A stretch of 35,349 nt of DNA from Rhodobacter sp. (GCA_022340385.1 JAJDOB010000034.1:1-35349); one strand, 5' to 3'; positions 16,138-25,055 are shown, counted from the stretch's first letter. Numbers and translations: made by a program. The notes: generated by a model not told the origin, from the sequence alone.

Positions 16138-18219
16138 ATGAAACGCGATTATGACGGCCCGATCCTTGAGATCGACAAACTGTCGATTTCCTTCTTTACC
16201 CGGCTTCACGAAATTCCCGCGGTAATGGATTTCTCTTGCGTGGTTCAGCCCGGCGAGGCGCTGGGCCTTGTCGGCGAATCCGGCTGTGGCAAATCCACCG
16301 TTGCGCTGGGCGTGATGCAGGACCTCGGCGTCAACGGCCGCGTCGTCGGCGGCACCATCAAGTTCAAGGGCAAAGACCTTGCCAAGATGAGCGCCGAAGA
16401 ATTGCGCGATGTGCGTGGCAATGAAATCGCGATGATCTATCAGGAACCGATGGCGTCGCTGAACCCGGCAATGAAAATCGGCAAGCAGTTGATGGAAGTG
16501 CCTATGATCCACGAAGGCGTGGGCGAGAAAGAGGCCTACGCGCGTGCGCTCGAGGTGGTGACAGACGTCAAGCTGCCCGACCCGGAGCGCATCCTGAAAA
16601 GCTTTCCCCACCAGCTTTCGGGCGGCCAGCAGCAGCGCATCGTCATTGCCATGGCCTTGATGAGCAAACCCAGCCTTCTGATCCTGGACGAACCCACCAC
16701 GGCGCTTGACGTCACGGTCGAGGCGGCCGTGGTCGAACTGGTCAAGGATCTTGGCAAGAAATACGGCACGTCGATGCTGTTCATCAGCCACAACCTGGGG
16801 TTGGTGCTTGAAACCTGTGACATGATTTGCGTGATGTATTCCGGCGAAGCGGTCGAACGGGGCAGCATCGAGGATGTCTTTGACAAGATGCAGCACCCCT
16901 ATACCCAGGCGCTGTTCCGCTCGATCCCGCTGCCGGGGGCCGACAAGAACAGCCGCCCGCTGGTGGCCATCCCGGGCAACTTCCCCCTGCCCCACGAACG
17001 CCCGCCGGGCTGCAACTTTGGCCCGCGCTGCGATTATTTCGTCGAAGGTGTGTGTGACAAGGGCAGCCTGCTGATGGAACCGATCCAGGGCGACGACCGC
17101 CATGTCTCGCGCTGCCGCCGGATCGAAGAGATCGACTGGAATGCGCCGATCACGCTGGGCGAAACCAAGCAGAAAGGCGAGATCGGCAAGGTGGTTCTGA
17201 AAATGGACAACCTCAGGAAATACTACGAAGTATCCGCCAACGCGCTGTTCAGCAGCGGCGACAAGAAGGTGGTGAAAGCCAACGAGACCCTGTCATTCGA
17301 GGCCCGCGAATCCGAAACCCTGGCCATCGTCGGCGAATCCGGCTGCGGCAAGTCGACCTTTGCCAAGGTGTTGATGGGGCTGGAAACCGCCACCGATGGT
17401 GAAATCCTGCTCGACAACCGGCCGATCGGTGACATTCCGATCGAACAGCGCGACGCGAAAACCGTGGCCTCGATCCAGATGGTGTTCCAGAACCCGTTCG
17501 ACACGTTGAACCCGTCGATGACCGTGGGCCGGCAGATCATGCGCGCTCTGGAAATCTTCGGGATTGGCGACAGCGACGGCGAACGCCGCGACCGCATGCT
17601 GAAGCTGCTTGATCTGGTCAAGCTGCCACGCGAATTCGCTGACCGGATGCCACGGCAGCTGTCCGGCGGCCAGAAACAGCGCGTCGGAATCGCCCGCGCC
17701 TTTGCCGGGGGCGCACGGATCGTGGTGGCGGATGAACCGGTCTCGGCGCTGGACGTGTCGGTGCAGGCCGCCGTCACCGACCTGCTGATGGAAATCCAGC
17801 GCGAGGAAAAGACCACGCTGCTGTTCATCAGCCACGACCTGTCGATCGTGCGCTACCTCAGCGACCGGGTGATGGTGATGTATCTTGGCCATGTGGTCGA
17901 GCTTGGCACCACCGATCAGGTGTTCTCGCCGCCCTACCACCCCTATACCGAGGCGCTGTTGTCGGCCGTGCCGATTGCCGACACCAAGGTGAAGAAGAAA
18001 CATATCGTGCTGGAGGGCGACATCCCGTCGGCGATGAACCCGCCCCCGGGCTGCCCATTCCAGACCCGCTGTGGCTGGAAAGACAAGGTGCCCGGCAACC
18101 TTTGCGAGACAGAAGTGCCGACGCAAAAGATCCTGGCGAACGGCCATCAGATCAAATGCCATCTCGACGACGAGGCGCTGGCGACGATGGAACCGGTGAT
18201 CAAGATCGCGGCCGAATAG
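16138..18219 (+). CDS. Fused ABC transporter ATP-binding protein (DppD-DppF in one chain)
   Basis: Energy-coupling subunit of the importer: two nucleotide-binding domains in one 693-residue chain. Domain 1 has Walker A GESGCGKST (47-55), signature LSGGQQQR (160-167) and Walker B LILDEP (Asp184, Glu185). Domain 2 has GESGCGKST (399-407), LSGGQKQR (508-515) and Asp532-Glu533. Each domain is followed by an oligopeptide-type C-terminal tail with four cysteines: 292, 298, 306, 326 and 639, 645, 656, 674. The ribosome site AAAAGGAG is strong. A 97-nt gap separates it from the permease and contains a 6-bp GC hairpin (16073-16091), so expression may be tuned separately. Both sites look catalytically complete. 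Confidence 0.93.
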   Translation: MKRDYDGPILEIDKLSISFFTRLHEIPAVMDFSCVVQPGEALGLVGESGCGKSTVALGVMQDLGVNGRVVGGTIKFKGKDLAKMSAEELRDVRGNEIAMIYQEPMASLNPAMKIGKQLMEVPMIHEGVGEKEAYARALEVVTDVKLPDPERILKSFPHQLSGGQQQRIVIAMALMSKPSLLILDEPTTALDVTVEAAVVELVKDLGKKYGTSMLFISHNLGLVLETCDMICVMYSGEAVERGSIEDVFDKMQHPYTQALFRSIPLPGADKNSRPLVAIPGNFPLPHERPPGCNFGPRCDYFVEGVCDKGSLLMEPIQGDDRHVSRCRRIEEIDWNAPITLGETKQKGEIGKVVLKMDNLRKYYEVSANALFSSGDKKVVKANETLSFEARESETLAIVGESGCGKSTFAKVLMGLETATDGEILLDNRPIGDIPIEQRDAKTVASIQMVFQNPFDTLNPSMTVGRQIMRALEIFGIGDSDGERRDRMLKLLDLVKLPREFADRMPRQLSGGQKQRVGIARAFAGGARIVVADEPVSALDVSVQAAVTDLLMEIQREEKTTLLFISHDLSIVRYLSDRVMVMYLGHVVELGTTDQVFSPPYHPYTEALLSAVPIADTKVKKKHIVLEGDIPSAMNPPPGCPFQTRCGWKDKVPGNLCETEVPTQKILANGHQIKCHLDDEALATMEPVIKIAAE

Positions 18220-18240
18220 CGCATTTTCGCGCAACGCATG

Positions 18241-18275
18241 AAAAAGCCGCCGGTCGATGGACCGGCGGCTTATTT
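18241..18275. terminator. Bidirectional rho-independent terminator
   Basis: AAGCCGCCGGTC (18244-18255) and GACCGGCGGCTT (18260-18271) form a perfect 12-bp stem with loop GATG. On the minus strand it is followed by five T residues; on the plus strand by TATTT. It lies between the convergent ABC operon and the VPLPA-CTERM gene and probably serves both. Confidence 0.82.
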
Positions 18276-18291
18276 CGTAACCGGGTTCCGG

Positions 18292-18927
18292 TCAGCTTGC
18301 CTTGCGGCGACGCGACGCGAATAGCCCGCCAATTGCGGCAACCAGAAGAATTCCGGACGCCGGCAGCGGAACCGCCGAAACCTGCGGATTGTTGTTACTG
18401 GACTGCGCTTCAAAGCTGCCCATTCGGAATCTGCCACCCGTAGCGATCACCGTGAAGGAATTCACATCCGTGATTGATCCGGCCCAGTCACCGCTAAGAC
18501 CGCTGCCGTACAACACATTGTTGACGACAAGGTCGTAAAGTCCGTTGATGCCGAATGTGCTGAACTTGAAGTTCAGCAGGTTCACAGCCGAAGCGAACGC
18601 AAATCTGACGAATTCGCCGCCATTGCTCGAATCGACCTGGCTCGACGGAGCCCCGTTTGACTTTACGCCAAGCCCGTAGATACCGAGCGTCAGCTTCGGT
18701 GTACTTTGCAGATCGGAATGATCGCAATTGTTGGCGACCACATTCAAACTGCATCCGGCGCTTACCGTTCCGGCCACACCACCGGTTGCGAATGAACGAG
18801 TGTTCACGTCGCTTCCCGTAAGATCCGCACCGCTAACCAGATTCACGGTCGTGGCAGATGCCGACGACGCAAACAGGCCCAATGCGATTGCTGCAGCGAT
18901 TCCAAGTTTTTTGATTTTTTTGCTCAT
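18292..18927 (-). CDS. VPLPA-CTERM sorting domain protein, surface or secreted
   Basis: A 211-residue exported protein. It starts with a basic N-terminus and signal peptide (about 1-26, likely cut after SASA). A Ser/Gly/Asn-rich beta-type body follows, with two cysteines near residues 59 and 68. It ends with a classical tripartite sorting tail: the motif VPLPASG (about 186-192), a hydrophobic helix ILLVAAIGGLFA, and a basic end SRRRKAS. VPLPA-CTERM tails are known substrates of an exosortase (XrtD class) in Rhodobacterales; no exosortase gene is in this window. The body has no family I recognise, though PEP-CTERM-like proteins of this size are common in extracellular matrix sets. Its base composition is visibly more AT-rich than its neighbours. 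Confidence 0.88.
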   Translation of the reverse strand: MSKKIKKLGIAAAIALGLFASSASATTVNLVSGADLTGSDVNTRSFATGGVAGTVSAGCSLNVVANNCDHSDLQSTPKLTLGIYGLGVKSNGAPSSQVDSSNGGEFVRFAFASAVNLLNFKFSTFGINGLYDLVVNNVLYGSGLSGDWAGSITDVNSFTVIATGGRFRMGSFEAQSSNNNPQVSAVPLPASGILLVAAIGGLFASRRRKAS

Positions 18928-19315
18928 TTTGCACTCTCACCCCGATACATTACGAAAACACCTTCCGAACAGCTCACCCGAGACCGGACGGACACCCCTT
19001 ACCAAGACCACCACCATCGCTTTCAATACGATTTTTCAGCCTGTGGCGGCTGTCTACCGCGATTCCAGCGAAAACACAATATTTCAAACGATATTACCCG
19101 GGGTAAGGTCAGCAACAATTTTTGCCAAAAATTTACCAAAACAATATAAAAGCCGCGATTTCACAGGCTTACCCAGCCGCGTTCACGCCTTGGTGATGCG
19201 CGATCACCTGCGTCAGGATGCCGGTCTGCACATGATGTCGGATACCCGCCCAATCGGCCTGTTCCGGTCTCTTTGTTGAGAACCCGGCAACATCGAATTG
19301 CGGTGTCGGGGCGGA
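18928..19315. other. 388-bp AT-rich intergenic region
   Basis: No gene with a plausible ribosome site is visible on either strand. The stretch from about 18930 to 19170 is clearly more AT-rich than the rest of the window and should contain the promoter of the VPLPA-CTERM gene, read leftward. It includes an inverted repeat TTACCC-G-GGGTAA (19094-19106), possibly an operator, and a smaller AATAT/ATATT repeat just before it. Confidence 0.5.
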
Positions 19316-19906
19316 TCAGCTGCCCCAGATGGTCCGAACGTAATTTTTCGTCTCGCGGTACGGCGGAACGCCGTTGTATTTTTCCACCGCCTCGGGCCCC
19401 GCGTTATAGGCCGCCAGCGCCAGGCGCCAGGATTTGAACCGGTCGTATTGCTGGCGCAGATATTTCGCGCCGCCATTCAGGTTGTCATGCGGATCCAGCC
19501 GGTCAACCCCCAGCGCACGCGCCGTGGCGGGCATCAGCTGGGCCAGCCCATAGGCCCCCTTGTGGGATTTCGCGGTATGGCGCCAGCCGCTTTCCTGCTG
19601 GACCAGCCGCAGGAACAAATCCTCGGGCACACCGTGTCGCCGCGCAGCGGCACGCGCCACCGCCAGATAGGGGCCGTTGTACTTGCCGCGAAAGGTCGGC
19701 GCGTAGTTGGTCGGCGCTTCGAACTTGCGGGGCTGCAGGCGCACGGAATTGGCGTATTGCGTGGCGGCGCGCGTGTCGAGCACGCGGGTCTGCGAGTTGA
19801 ACAATCCGGCACGGTTCTTGGTGGAAAACTTCAACCCGTCGGCCCGGACCGCACCGCCAGCCACAGCCAGCGACATTGCCATCGCCAGACTCAACACACG
19901 CCACAT
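19316..19906 (-). CDS. Lytic transglycosylase (SLT domain), periplasmic
   Basis: Cuts the glycan strands of peptidoglycan between MurNAc and GlcNAc. The 196-residue protein has a signal peptide (about 1-22, ending VRA before DGLKF), a linker, and a C-terminal SLT domain (about 78-195). The catalytic Glu105 is in [12 protein letters not shown], followed by the typical [18 protein letters not shown], then [15 protein letters not shown] and [17 protein letters not shown]. It is a small family 1C-like enzyme without an obvious lipobox. The ATG at 19906 follows an AAAAGGGGG site. It is transcribed divergently from ssb; the 204 bp between them should hold both promoters, and I see no gene in it. 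Confidence 0.92.
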   Translation of the reverse strand: MWRVLSLAMAMSLAVAGGAVRADGLKFSTKNRAGLFNSQTRVLDTRAATQYANSVRLQPRKFEAPTNYAPTFRGKYNGPYLAVARAAARRHGVPEDLFLRLVQQESGWRHTAKSHKGAYGLAQLMPATARALGVDRLDPHDNLNGGAKYLRQQYDRFKSWRLALAAYNAGPEAVEKYNGVPPYRETKNYVRTIWGS

Positions 19907-20110
19907 GACAAACTGCCCCCTTTTGTGGTTGCGAAAATATAGTGAATTTTGCCCGAATGGCCAGCCCTTTCAAAACACGCCGGCGGATCCGCGCGACTGT
20001 TCCCCGGGGCGGGCCGGACAGATTTCCCACGCAATTAGGCTTTCCTTAACCCTGCTGGGATGGTGTAACGCTGAAACAATCGATTTCGGATTCGGGCAAG
20101 GAGGCATGCT

Positions 20111-20602
20111 ATGGCAGGATCGGTGAACAAGGTTATCCTGGTGGGCAATCTGGGCCGCGACCCCGAAGTGCGCACGTTCCAGAACGGCGGCAAGGTATGC
20201 AACCTGCGGGTTGCCACGTCGGAAACCTGGAAGGACCGCACGACCGGCGAAAAGCGCGAGCGGACGGAATGGCACAGCGTCGCGATCTTCTCGGAAGGTC
20301 TGGTGCGCGTGGCGGAACAATATCTGCGCAAGGGCTCGAAAATTTACCTCGAAGGCAAATTGCAGACCCGCAAGTGGCAGGATCAGTCAGGGCAGGATCG
20401 CTACTCGACAGAGGTTGTCCTGCAAGGTTTTGACGCCACGCTGGTGATGCTGGACGGGCGCAACGAAGGCGGCAGCAGTGGCGGCGGCGGCGGTTATGTC
20501 GATGACCGGTCGGGCGGCTACGGCGGCAGCGAGGGCTCGCAGGGCGGCAGCTTTGGCGGATCGGCCCCGGCGGGCGATATCGACGACGAGATTCCGTTCT
20601 AG
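20111..20602 (+). CDS. ssb: Ssb, single-stranded DNA-binding protein
   Basis: Coats single-stranded DNA in replication, repair and recombination. The 163 residues have an OB fold at about 1-112, starting [20 protein letters not shown] and including TEWHSVAIF and [16 protein letters not shown] Gly/Ser-rich disordered linker follows, then the acidic tip DDEIPF that recruits partner proteins. The ATG has a strong AAGGAGG site. I looked for the alphaproteobacterial SOS box (GTTC-N7-GTTC) upstream and did not find one, so SOS control is not supported here. Confidence 0.97.
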   Translation: MAGSVNKVILVGNLGRDPEVRTFQNGGKVCNLRVATSETWKDRTTGEKRERTEWHSVAIFSEGLVRVAEQYLRKGSKIYLEGKLQTRKWQDQSGQDRYSTEVVLQGFDATLVMLDGRNEGGSSGGGGGYVDDRSGGYGGSEGSQGGSFGGSAPAGDIDDEIPF

Positions 20603-20639
20603 CGCGCAATCCGCAACTTCGGGCGTCACCTTACAGGCA

Positions 20640-20668
20640 ACCCGCGCCGGAATTGGCCGGCGGCGGGT
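20640..20668. terminator. GC-rich hairpin between convergent ssb and aroB
   Basis: ACCCGC-GCCGG and CCGGC-G-GCGGGT pair into an 11-bp stem with one bulged G and a 6-base loop AATTGG. It sits directly after the aroB stop and about 37 nt after the ssb stop. The U-tract is weak in both directions, so it may act as a weak terminator or message-end hairpin. Confidence 0.5.
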
Positions 20669-20669
20669 G

Positions 20670-21782
20670 TTACCGCATCGACAGCGCATCGCTCAGAACC
20701 CTGTGCACGATGGCGCTGTCCACGCCGCTGGCGACGAAGGCATCCCCGATATCACGCGCCAGGATAAAGCGCAGTTGCCCGTCGACGACCTTTTTGTCCT
20801 GCGCCATCAGCGCCAACATCGCATCGGCATCGGGCAGATCGCCGGGGATATCCGCCAGGTCGGTCTTCATGCCCATCGCCCGCAGATGCGCGCGCACCCG
20901 GCTGGGGGTTTCCTGCGGGCACAGTCCCAGGCGCGCCGAAGTCTCGAATGCCAGCGCACAGCCGATCGCGACGCCTTCGCCATGCAACAGCCGGTTGCCA
21001 TAGCCGGTCGCCGCTTCCAGCGCGTGGCAGAAGGTGTGACCCAGGTTCAGCAGCGCGCGCTCGCCCTCTTCGGTTTCGTCGCGCGCAACGATATCGGCCT
21101 TCATCTGTACCGAACGCTGCACCGCCCTGGCGCGCAGCGCGGCGTCTCCGGCCGCCAGCGCCGGGCCATTCGTCTCCAGCCAGGAAAAGAAATCGGCGTC
21201 CCCCAGCAAGCCGTATTTCACGACCTCGCCGTAGCCGGCCAGGAAATCCCGGGGCGACAGCGTGCCGAGCACGTCGATATCGGCAAGCACCAGCGACGGC
21301 TGATGGAATGCGCCGATCAGGTTCTTGCCCTGTGGCGCGTTGATGCCGGTCTTGCCGCCCACGGAACTGTCGACCTGTGCCAGCAGCGATGTCGGAATCT
21401 GCACGAAGCGCACGCCGCGACGCAGGACCGCAGCCGCGAAACCGGCAAGGTCGCCGATCACGCCGCCGCCAAGCGCGATCACGACATCGCGGCGTTCGAC
21501 CTTCTGGTCGAGCAGCCATTCGATGGTGCGCGAGAATTGCGGCCAGGCCTTGGTCGCCTCGCCAGCGGGCAGCGCCAATGCGGTGCTGTCGATCCCGGCC
21601 GCAGTCAGCCCGTCCTGAAGCCCGCGCAGATGCAGTGTGGCGACGGTCTCGTCCGTCACGATGCACAGGCGCGGGCGGTGCAGCAGGGGGGCGACTTCCC
21701 GCCCTGCCCCCGCCAGCAGACCCTGACCGATGCGCACGTCATAGGACCGTTCGCCCAGGTTCACTCTGACCGTTTCGTTCAT
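20670..21782 (-). CDS. aroB: AroB, 3-dehydroquinate synthase
   Basis: Second step of the shikimate pathway: DAHP to 3-dehydroquinate, with NAD and zinc. The 370 residues show the NAD-binding GGGVIGDLAGFAAAVLRRG, the stretch QIPTSLLAQVDSSVGGKTGI, and the three zinc ligands Glu186 (AGYGEVVKYGL), His249 (LNLGHTFCHALE) and His267 (LLHGEGVAIG). The ATG at 21782 overlaps the aroK stop by four bases (ATGA), so the two are translationally coupled, the common aroK-aroB order. Confidence 0.97.
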   Translation of the reverse strand: MNETVRVNLGERSYDVRIGQGLLAGAGREVAPLLHRPRLCIVTDETVATLHLRGLQDGLTAAGIDSTALALPAGEATKAWPQFSRTIEWLLDQKVERRDVVIALGGGVIGDLAGFAAAVLRRGVRFVQIPTSLLAQVDSSVGGKTGINAPQGKNLIGAFHQPSLVLADIDVLGTLSPRDFLAGYGEVVKYGLLGDADFFSWLETNGPALAAGDAALRARAVQRSVQMKADIVARDETEEGERALLNLGHTFCHALEAATGYGNRLLHGEGVAIGCALAFETSARLGLCPQETPSRVRAHLRAMGMKTDLADIPGDLPDADAMLALMAQDKKVVDGQLRFILARDIGDAFVASGVDSAIVHRVLSDALSMR

Positions 21783-22336
21783 TCCGCCGCCTCCAGCACA
21801 TCGGGTCGGGTCTGCAGCGCCTTGACCACCTGCTCTGCCATATCGTCAATCGAATATTCCGCGTGCGCGTCGACCACCAGGTCGGCAAGCCCGTAGATCG
21901 GATTGCGTTCCTCGCACAGGGATTTCAGCGTCGCATATGGGTTGGGCGTGCGCAGCAGGGGCCGCGTGTTCTTGTGCCGAACCCGCGCCCAGAGCAGATC
22001 GGTATCCGCCCGCAGCCACACTGCAACGCCCTTTGCAGAAATCACCTCACGATTGCGCGCGGCCAGAAAGGCACCGCCGCCGGTTGAGAGAATCCCGCGC
22101 TGGGTTTCCAGCAGCCTTGTGATCACCTGGGTTTCCTTGCCACGAAAAAACGCCTCTCCGTCACGCTCGAATATCTCGGCAATCGACATGTTCGCGGCGC
22201 GGGTAATCTCTGTGTCGCTGTCCAGAAACGGCACATGCAGCATACGCGCCAGCGCCGATCCGACGGCGGTCTTGCCGGATCCCATCATGCCCACCAGCAC
22301 AACCGTTTTTTTCAAACGCTGTCGCAAAACCGGCAA
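21779..22336 (-). CDS. aroK: AroK, shikimate kinase
   Basis: Phosphorylates shikimate on its 3-OH. The 185-residue product has the P-loop GMMGSGKT (16-23), the substrate-binding pair in FLDSDTEI (Asp39, Asp41), the shikimate/lid region FFRGKETQVI, and STGGGAF. The start is not certain. A TTG at 22336 follows a GGCGGGG stretch and gives the expected short N-terminus before LKKTVVLVGMMGSG; no ATG fits upstream of the P-loop. A promoter-like sequence lies about 56 nt before it. It is followed by aroB with a four-base overlap. Confidence 0.93.
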   Translation of the reverse strand: MPVLRQRLKKTVVLVGMMGSGKTAVGSALARMLHVPFLDSDTEITRAANMSIAEIFERDGEAFFRGKETQVITRLLETQRGILSTGGGAFLAARNREVISAKGVAVWLRADTDLLWARVRHKNTRPLLRTPNPYATLKSLCEERNPIYGLADLVVDAHAEYSIDDMAEQVVKALQTRPDVLEAAE

Positions 22337-22391
22337 AGCCCCGCCGAAAAATTTCCCTCCAAACTCAATGGCGGGTCCGTCCGGGAAATGC

Positions 22392-22419
22392 CATATATAT
22401 AAATCGACCCCGTTGTAAA
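22392..22419 (-). promoter_or_regulatory. Possible promoter of aroK-aroB
   Basis: On the minus strand TTTACA (22419-22414) is followed after 16 bases by TATATG (22397-22392), in a short AT-rich island. A start near 22385 would leave a leader of about 50 nt before the TTG of aroK. The 133-bp region also serves the divergent small membrane-protein gene. Confidence 0.45.
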
Positions 22420-22469
22420 TTCACACTGCACGGGCCAAATACAGGCAGACCAAACAAGGCGGGACCTTC

Positions 22470-22604
22470 ATGGTCATGATACTGAAGTTCATTTTTATCC
22501 TCGTGGTTCTGGGGGCAATCGGTCTGGTCGGCTACGCCTATCTGGGCGATCTGGCGCCCGAACAGGTCGATGTGGTGACACCGGTGACGCTGGATGCAAA
22601 TTAG
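22470..22604 (+). CDS. Small membrane protein (44 aa), function unknown
   Basis: The ATG at 22470 (or 22476) opens a 44-residue product. It begins MVMILKFIFILVVLGAIGLV, a clear membrane-anchor helix, and continues GYAYLGDLAPEQVDVVTPVT, then LDAN and a stop. The short tail after the helix would lie in the periplasm by the positive-inside rule, given Lys6. Its end overlaps the start of the next gene by 11 bases, so the two are translationally coupled. Coupling to a 512-residue exported protein and then xerD suggests a small transcriptional unit. I do not recognise the family. Confidence 0.75.
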   Translation: MVMILKFIFILVVLGAIGLVGYAYLGDLAPEQVDVVTPVTLDAN

Positions 22605-24132
22605 GGCGCGCCTGATCGGAGCCGTTCTGGGCCTTGGCGGCAGCGCCGCCTTCGCGCAGACGCCGCTGTCCTCGATCGACTGGCTCAGCGAAAGCATCGC
22701 GATGCCGGCAACTACCCCCGCGATCCAGACCCCGCGCGAAACGGCGGTGACTGGCGGCACGACGCTGGACAAGATCACCGTCACGCCGCTGGATGCGGTG
22801 TCATCCGATGCGGTCGGATTGCTGCCGATCAGCGTGACCGGCCTGCCGCGTGACCTGTGGGGCAATTCCTCGGCCGAGGAACTGGCGCACCTGATCGGTG
22901 CCATACAGACCGGGCAATTGCCCGCGATGCAGGACCTGCTGTTCACGCTGCTGCTGGCCGAACTGGACCCGCCTGCCGACAGCGACCTTGATGGCCGGCT
23001 GTTTCTGGCGCGGGTCGATGCGCTGCTGGCCTTCGGCGCGGTCGAGCAGGCACTGGCGCTGCTGGACCGCGCCGGCCCCGACAGCCCCGAACGGTTTCGC
23101 CGCTGGTTCGACGCCAGCCTGCTGACCGGCACCGAGGATGCGGCCTGCAAGGTGCTTGGCAACGCGCCGGGGCTGGCGCCGACAATGCCGGCGCAGATCT
23201 TCTGCCTGGCGCGAAGCGGCGACTGGAACGCCGCCGCGCTGACGCTGGAAACCGGACGCGCGCTGGGCGGGATGACCGGTGCCGAGGATGCGCTGCTGAC
23301 CCGGTTCCTGGATGCCGAGACCTTCGACGGCGCACCGCCGCTGCCGGCGCCGAGCCGCCCCAGCCCGCTGATCTTCCGCCTGTACGAGGCGATCGGCGAA
23401 TCGCTGACGACCGCGACCCTGCCGCTGGCCTTCGCCCATAGCGATCTGCGCACCAATACCGGCTGGAAGGCGCAGATCGAGGCCGCCGAACGCCTGGCGC
23501 GCAGCGGCGCGCTGTCTGAAAACAAACTTCTGGGGCTGTATACCGAGCGCCGCCCGGCGGCCTCTGGCGGGGTCTGGGACCGGGTCGACGCGGTACAGCG
23601 GTTCGATCTGGCGCTGACCTCCGGCAATGCCCAATCGGTAGCGGCGACGCTGCCGGCGGCCTGGTTCGCCATGCAGCGCGCCGGGCTGGAGGTGGCGTTT
23701 GCCCGCGCCCATGCCGAGCCGCTGGGCAAGATCAGCCTTGCCGGTCCGGCGGCGCCGCTGGCGTTTCGAATTGCCCTGCTGACACCGGATTACGAAACCG
23801 CGGCCACTGACTATGCGCCCGAAACCGCCAGTGACCGCTTTCTGAAGGCCGTGGCCCGCGGCGATCTTGCCGGGGTCGTGCCCCCCGATGACCTGGCGCG
23901 CGCGGTCGCCGACGGGTTTCTGGCCACCGCTGCGCCGCCCGCATTGGCGGCAGAGGTGAAGGCCGGCAATCTGGGGGCGGCGATCCTGGGTGCGATCGCG
24001 CAGATGCAGGAAGGCACAAACGGCGATCTGAACCGGCTGAGCGACGCGCTGGCCCTGCTGCGCTCGATCGGGCTGGAAGACGTGGCGCGGCGTGCGGCCC
24101 TGCAGGTGCTGATCCTGGATCGGCGGGAATGA
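22594..24132 (+). CDS. Exported alpha-helical repeat protein of unknown function
   Basis: A 512-residue protein with a signal peptide (1-21, cut likely after SAAFA before QTPLS). A Thr/Pro-rich linker follows (to about residue 60), then a long Ala/Leu-rich helical region made of degenerate helix pairs that look TPR- or Sel1-like (LFLARVDALLAFGAVEQALA; AQIFCLARSGDWNAAALTLE). No catalytic motif is visible. Two cysteines (in DAACKVLG and QIFCLARSG) could form a disulfide. The start overlaps the preceding small membrane-protein gene and the stop overlaps the xerD start (ATGA), so all three are translated as a chain. The likely place of action is the periplasm. I cannot assign a function; a scaffold for envelope or division proteins is only a guess from the fold. 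Confidence 0.82.
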   Translation: MQIRARLIGAVLGLGGSAAFAQTPLSSIDWLSESIAMPATTPAIQTPRETAVTGGTTLDKITVTPLDAVSSDAVGLLPISVTGLPRDLWGNSSAEELAHLIGAIQTGQLPAMQDLLFTLLLAELDPPADSDLDGRLFLARVDALLAFGAVEQALALLDRAGPDSPERFRRWFDASLLTGTEDAACKVLGNAPGLAPTMPAQIFCLARSGDWNAAALTLETGRALGGMTGAEDALLTRFLDAETFDGAPPLPAPSRPSPLIFRLYEAIGESLTTATLPLAFAHSDLRTNTGWKAQIEAAERLARSGALSENKLLGLYTERRPAASGGVWDRVDAVQRFDLALTSGNAQSVAATLPAAWFAMQRAGLEVAFARAHAEPLGKISLAGPAAPLAFRIALLTPDYETAATDYAPETASDRFLKAVARGDLAGVVPPDDLARAVADGFLATAAPPALAAEVKAGNLGAAILGAIAQMQEGTNGDLNRLSDALALLRSIGLEDVARRAALQVLILDRRE

Positions 24133-25055
24133 CGCGCCACTGGATTCAGGCGTTCCTGGAGGCGCAGGCCGCCGAACTGGATGCCGCCCACAACACACAG
24201 CTGGCCTATGCGCGCGACCTGAAGGATTATCAGGGCTGGCTGATGGCGCGCGGCAGCGATCTGGACAAGGCCATGCGCGACGATGTCGAGGCCTACCTGA
24301 TCCATTGCGAGACGCAGGGACTGGCGCAGGCGACACGGGCCCGACGGCTGTCTGCGATCCGGCAGCTTTACCGCTTCGCCTTCGAGGAAGGCTGGCGCAG
24401 CGACAATCCCGCGATCCAGATCAAGGGGCCGGGGCGCAAGAAGTCGCTGCCCAAGACATTGACGGTGGAAGAGGTCGACCGCCTGCTGGATGCGGCACGC
24501 ACGCACGGGCGGCACAAGCATGACCGGCTGCGCAACACCTGCCTGCTGGAGCTGCTTTACGCCACCGGCATGCGCGTCAGCGAACTGGTCGGCCTGCCGA
24601 TATCGGCCGCGCGCGGCGACCCGCGCATGCTGTTGATCCGGGGCAAGGGCGACAAGGAACGCATGGTGCCGCTGTCGCCGCCGGCGCGCGCCGCGATGGC
24701 GGCCTGGATCACCGTTCAGGACACAGTGCAGGACGCCGCCGTCGCCAAAGGCACGCCGCCGTCGCGCTACCTGTTCGCGTCTCGCGGCCGGTCGGGCCAC
24801 CTGACGCGGCACAGGTTCTACACGCTGATCAAGGAACTTGCCGTCGCCGGCGGCGTGTCACCCGCCAAGGTCACGCCGCACACGTTGCGACACGCATTCG
24901 CGACGCATCTCTTGGCGAACGGTGCCGATCTGCGCTCCATCCAGACATTGCTGGGCCATGCGGATGTCTCGACGACCGAGATCTATACCCATGTGCTGGA
25001 CGAGCGCCTGAAAGAACTGGTTCTCGAACATCATCCACTGGCGCGCGACAGCTAG
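24129..25055 (+). CDS. xerD: XerD-type tyrosine site-specific recombinase
   Basis: With XerC it resolves chromosome dimers at dif. The 308 residues have an N-terminal SAM-like core-binding domain (1-105) and a C-terminal catalytic domain. All six catalytic residues are present: Arg149 (ATGMRVSELVGL), Lys173 (RGKGDKERMVPL), His251 and Arg254 (HTLRHAFATHLL), His277 (LLGHADVSTTEIY) and Tyr286. Spacing and length match E. coli XerD. I call XerD over XerC from the overall match and it is not certain. The start overlaps the stop of the preceding gene by four bases. Confidence 0.93.
   Translation: MTRHWIQAFLEAQAAELDAAHNTQLAYARDLKDYQGWLMARGSDLDKAMRDDVEAYLIHCETQGLAQATRARRLSAIRQLYRFAFEEGWRSDNPAIQIKGPGRKKSLPKTLTVEEVDRLLDAARTHGRHKHDRLRNTCLLELLYATGMRVSELVGLPISAARGDPRMLLIRGKGDKERMVPLSPPARAAMAAWITVQDTVQDAAVAKGTPPSRYLFASRGRSGHLTRHRFYTLIKELAVAGGVSPAKVTPHTLRHAFATHLLANGADLRSIQTLLGHADVSTTEIYTHVLDERLKELVLEHHPLARDS

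Noticed and set aside
19907-20110. SOS (LexA) box upstream of ssb
   Set aside because: No GTTC-N7-GTTC was found; a single GTTC near 20000 has no partner at the right distance.
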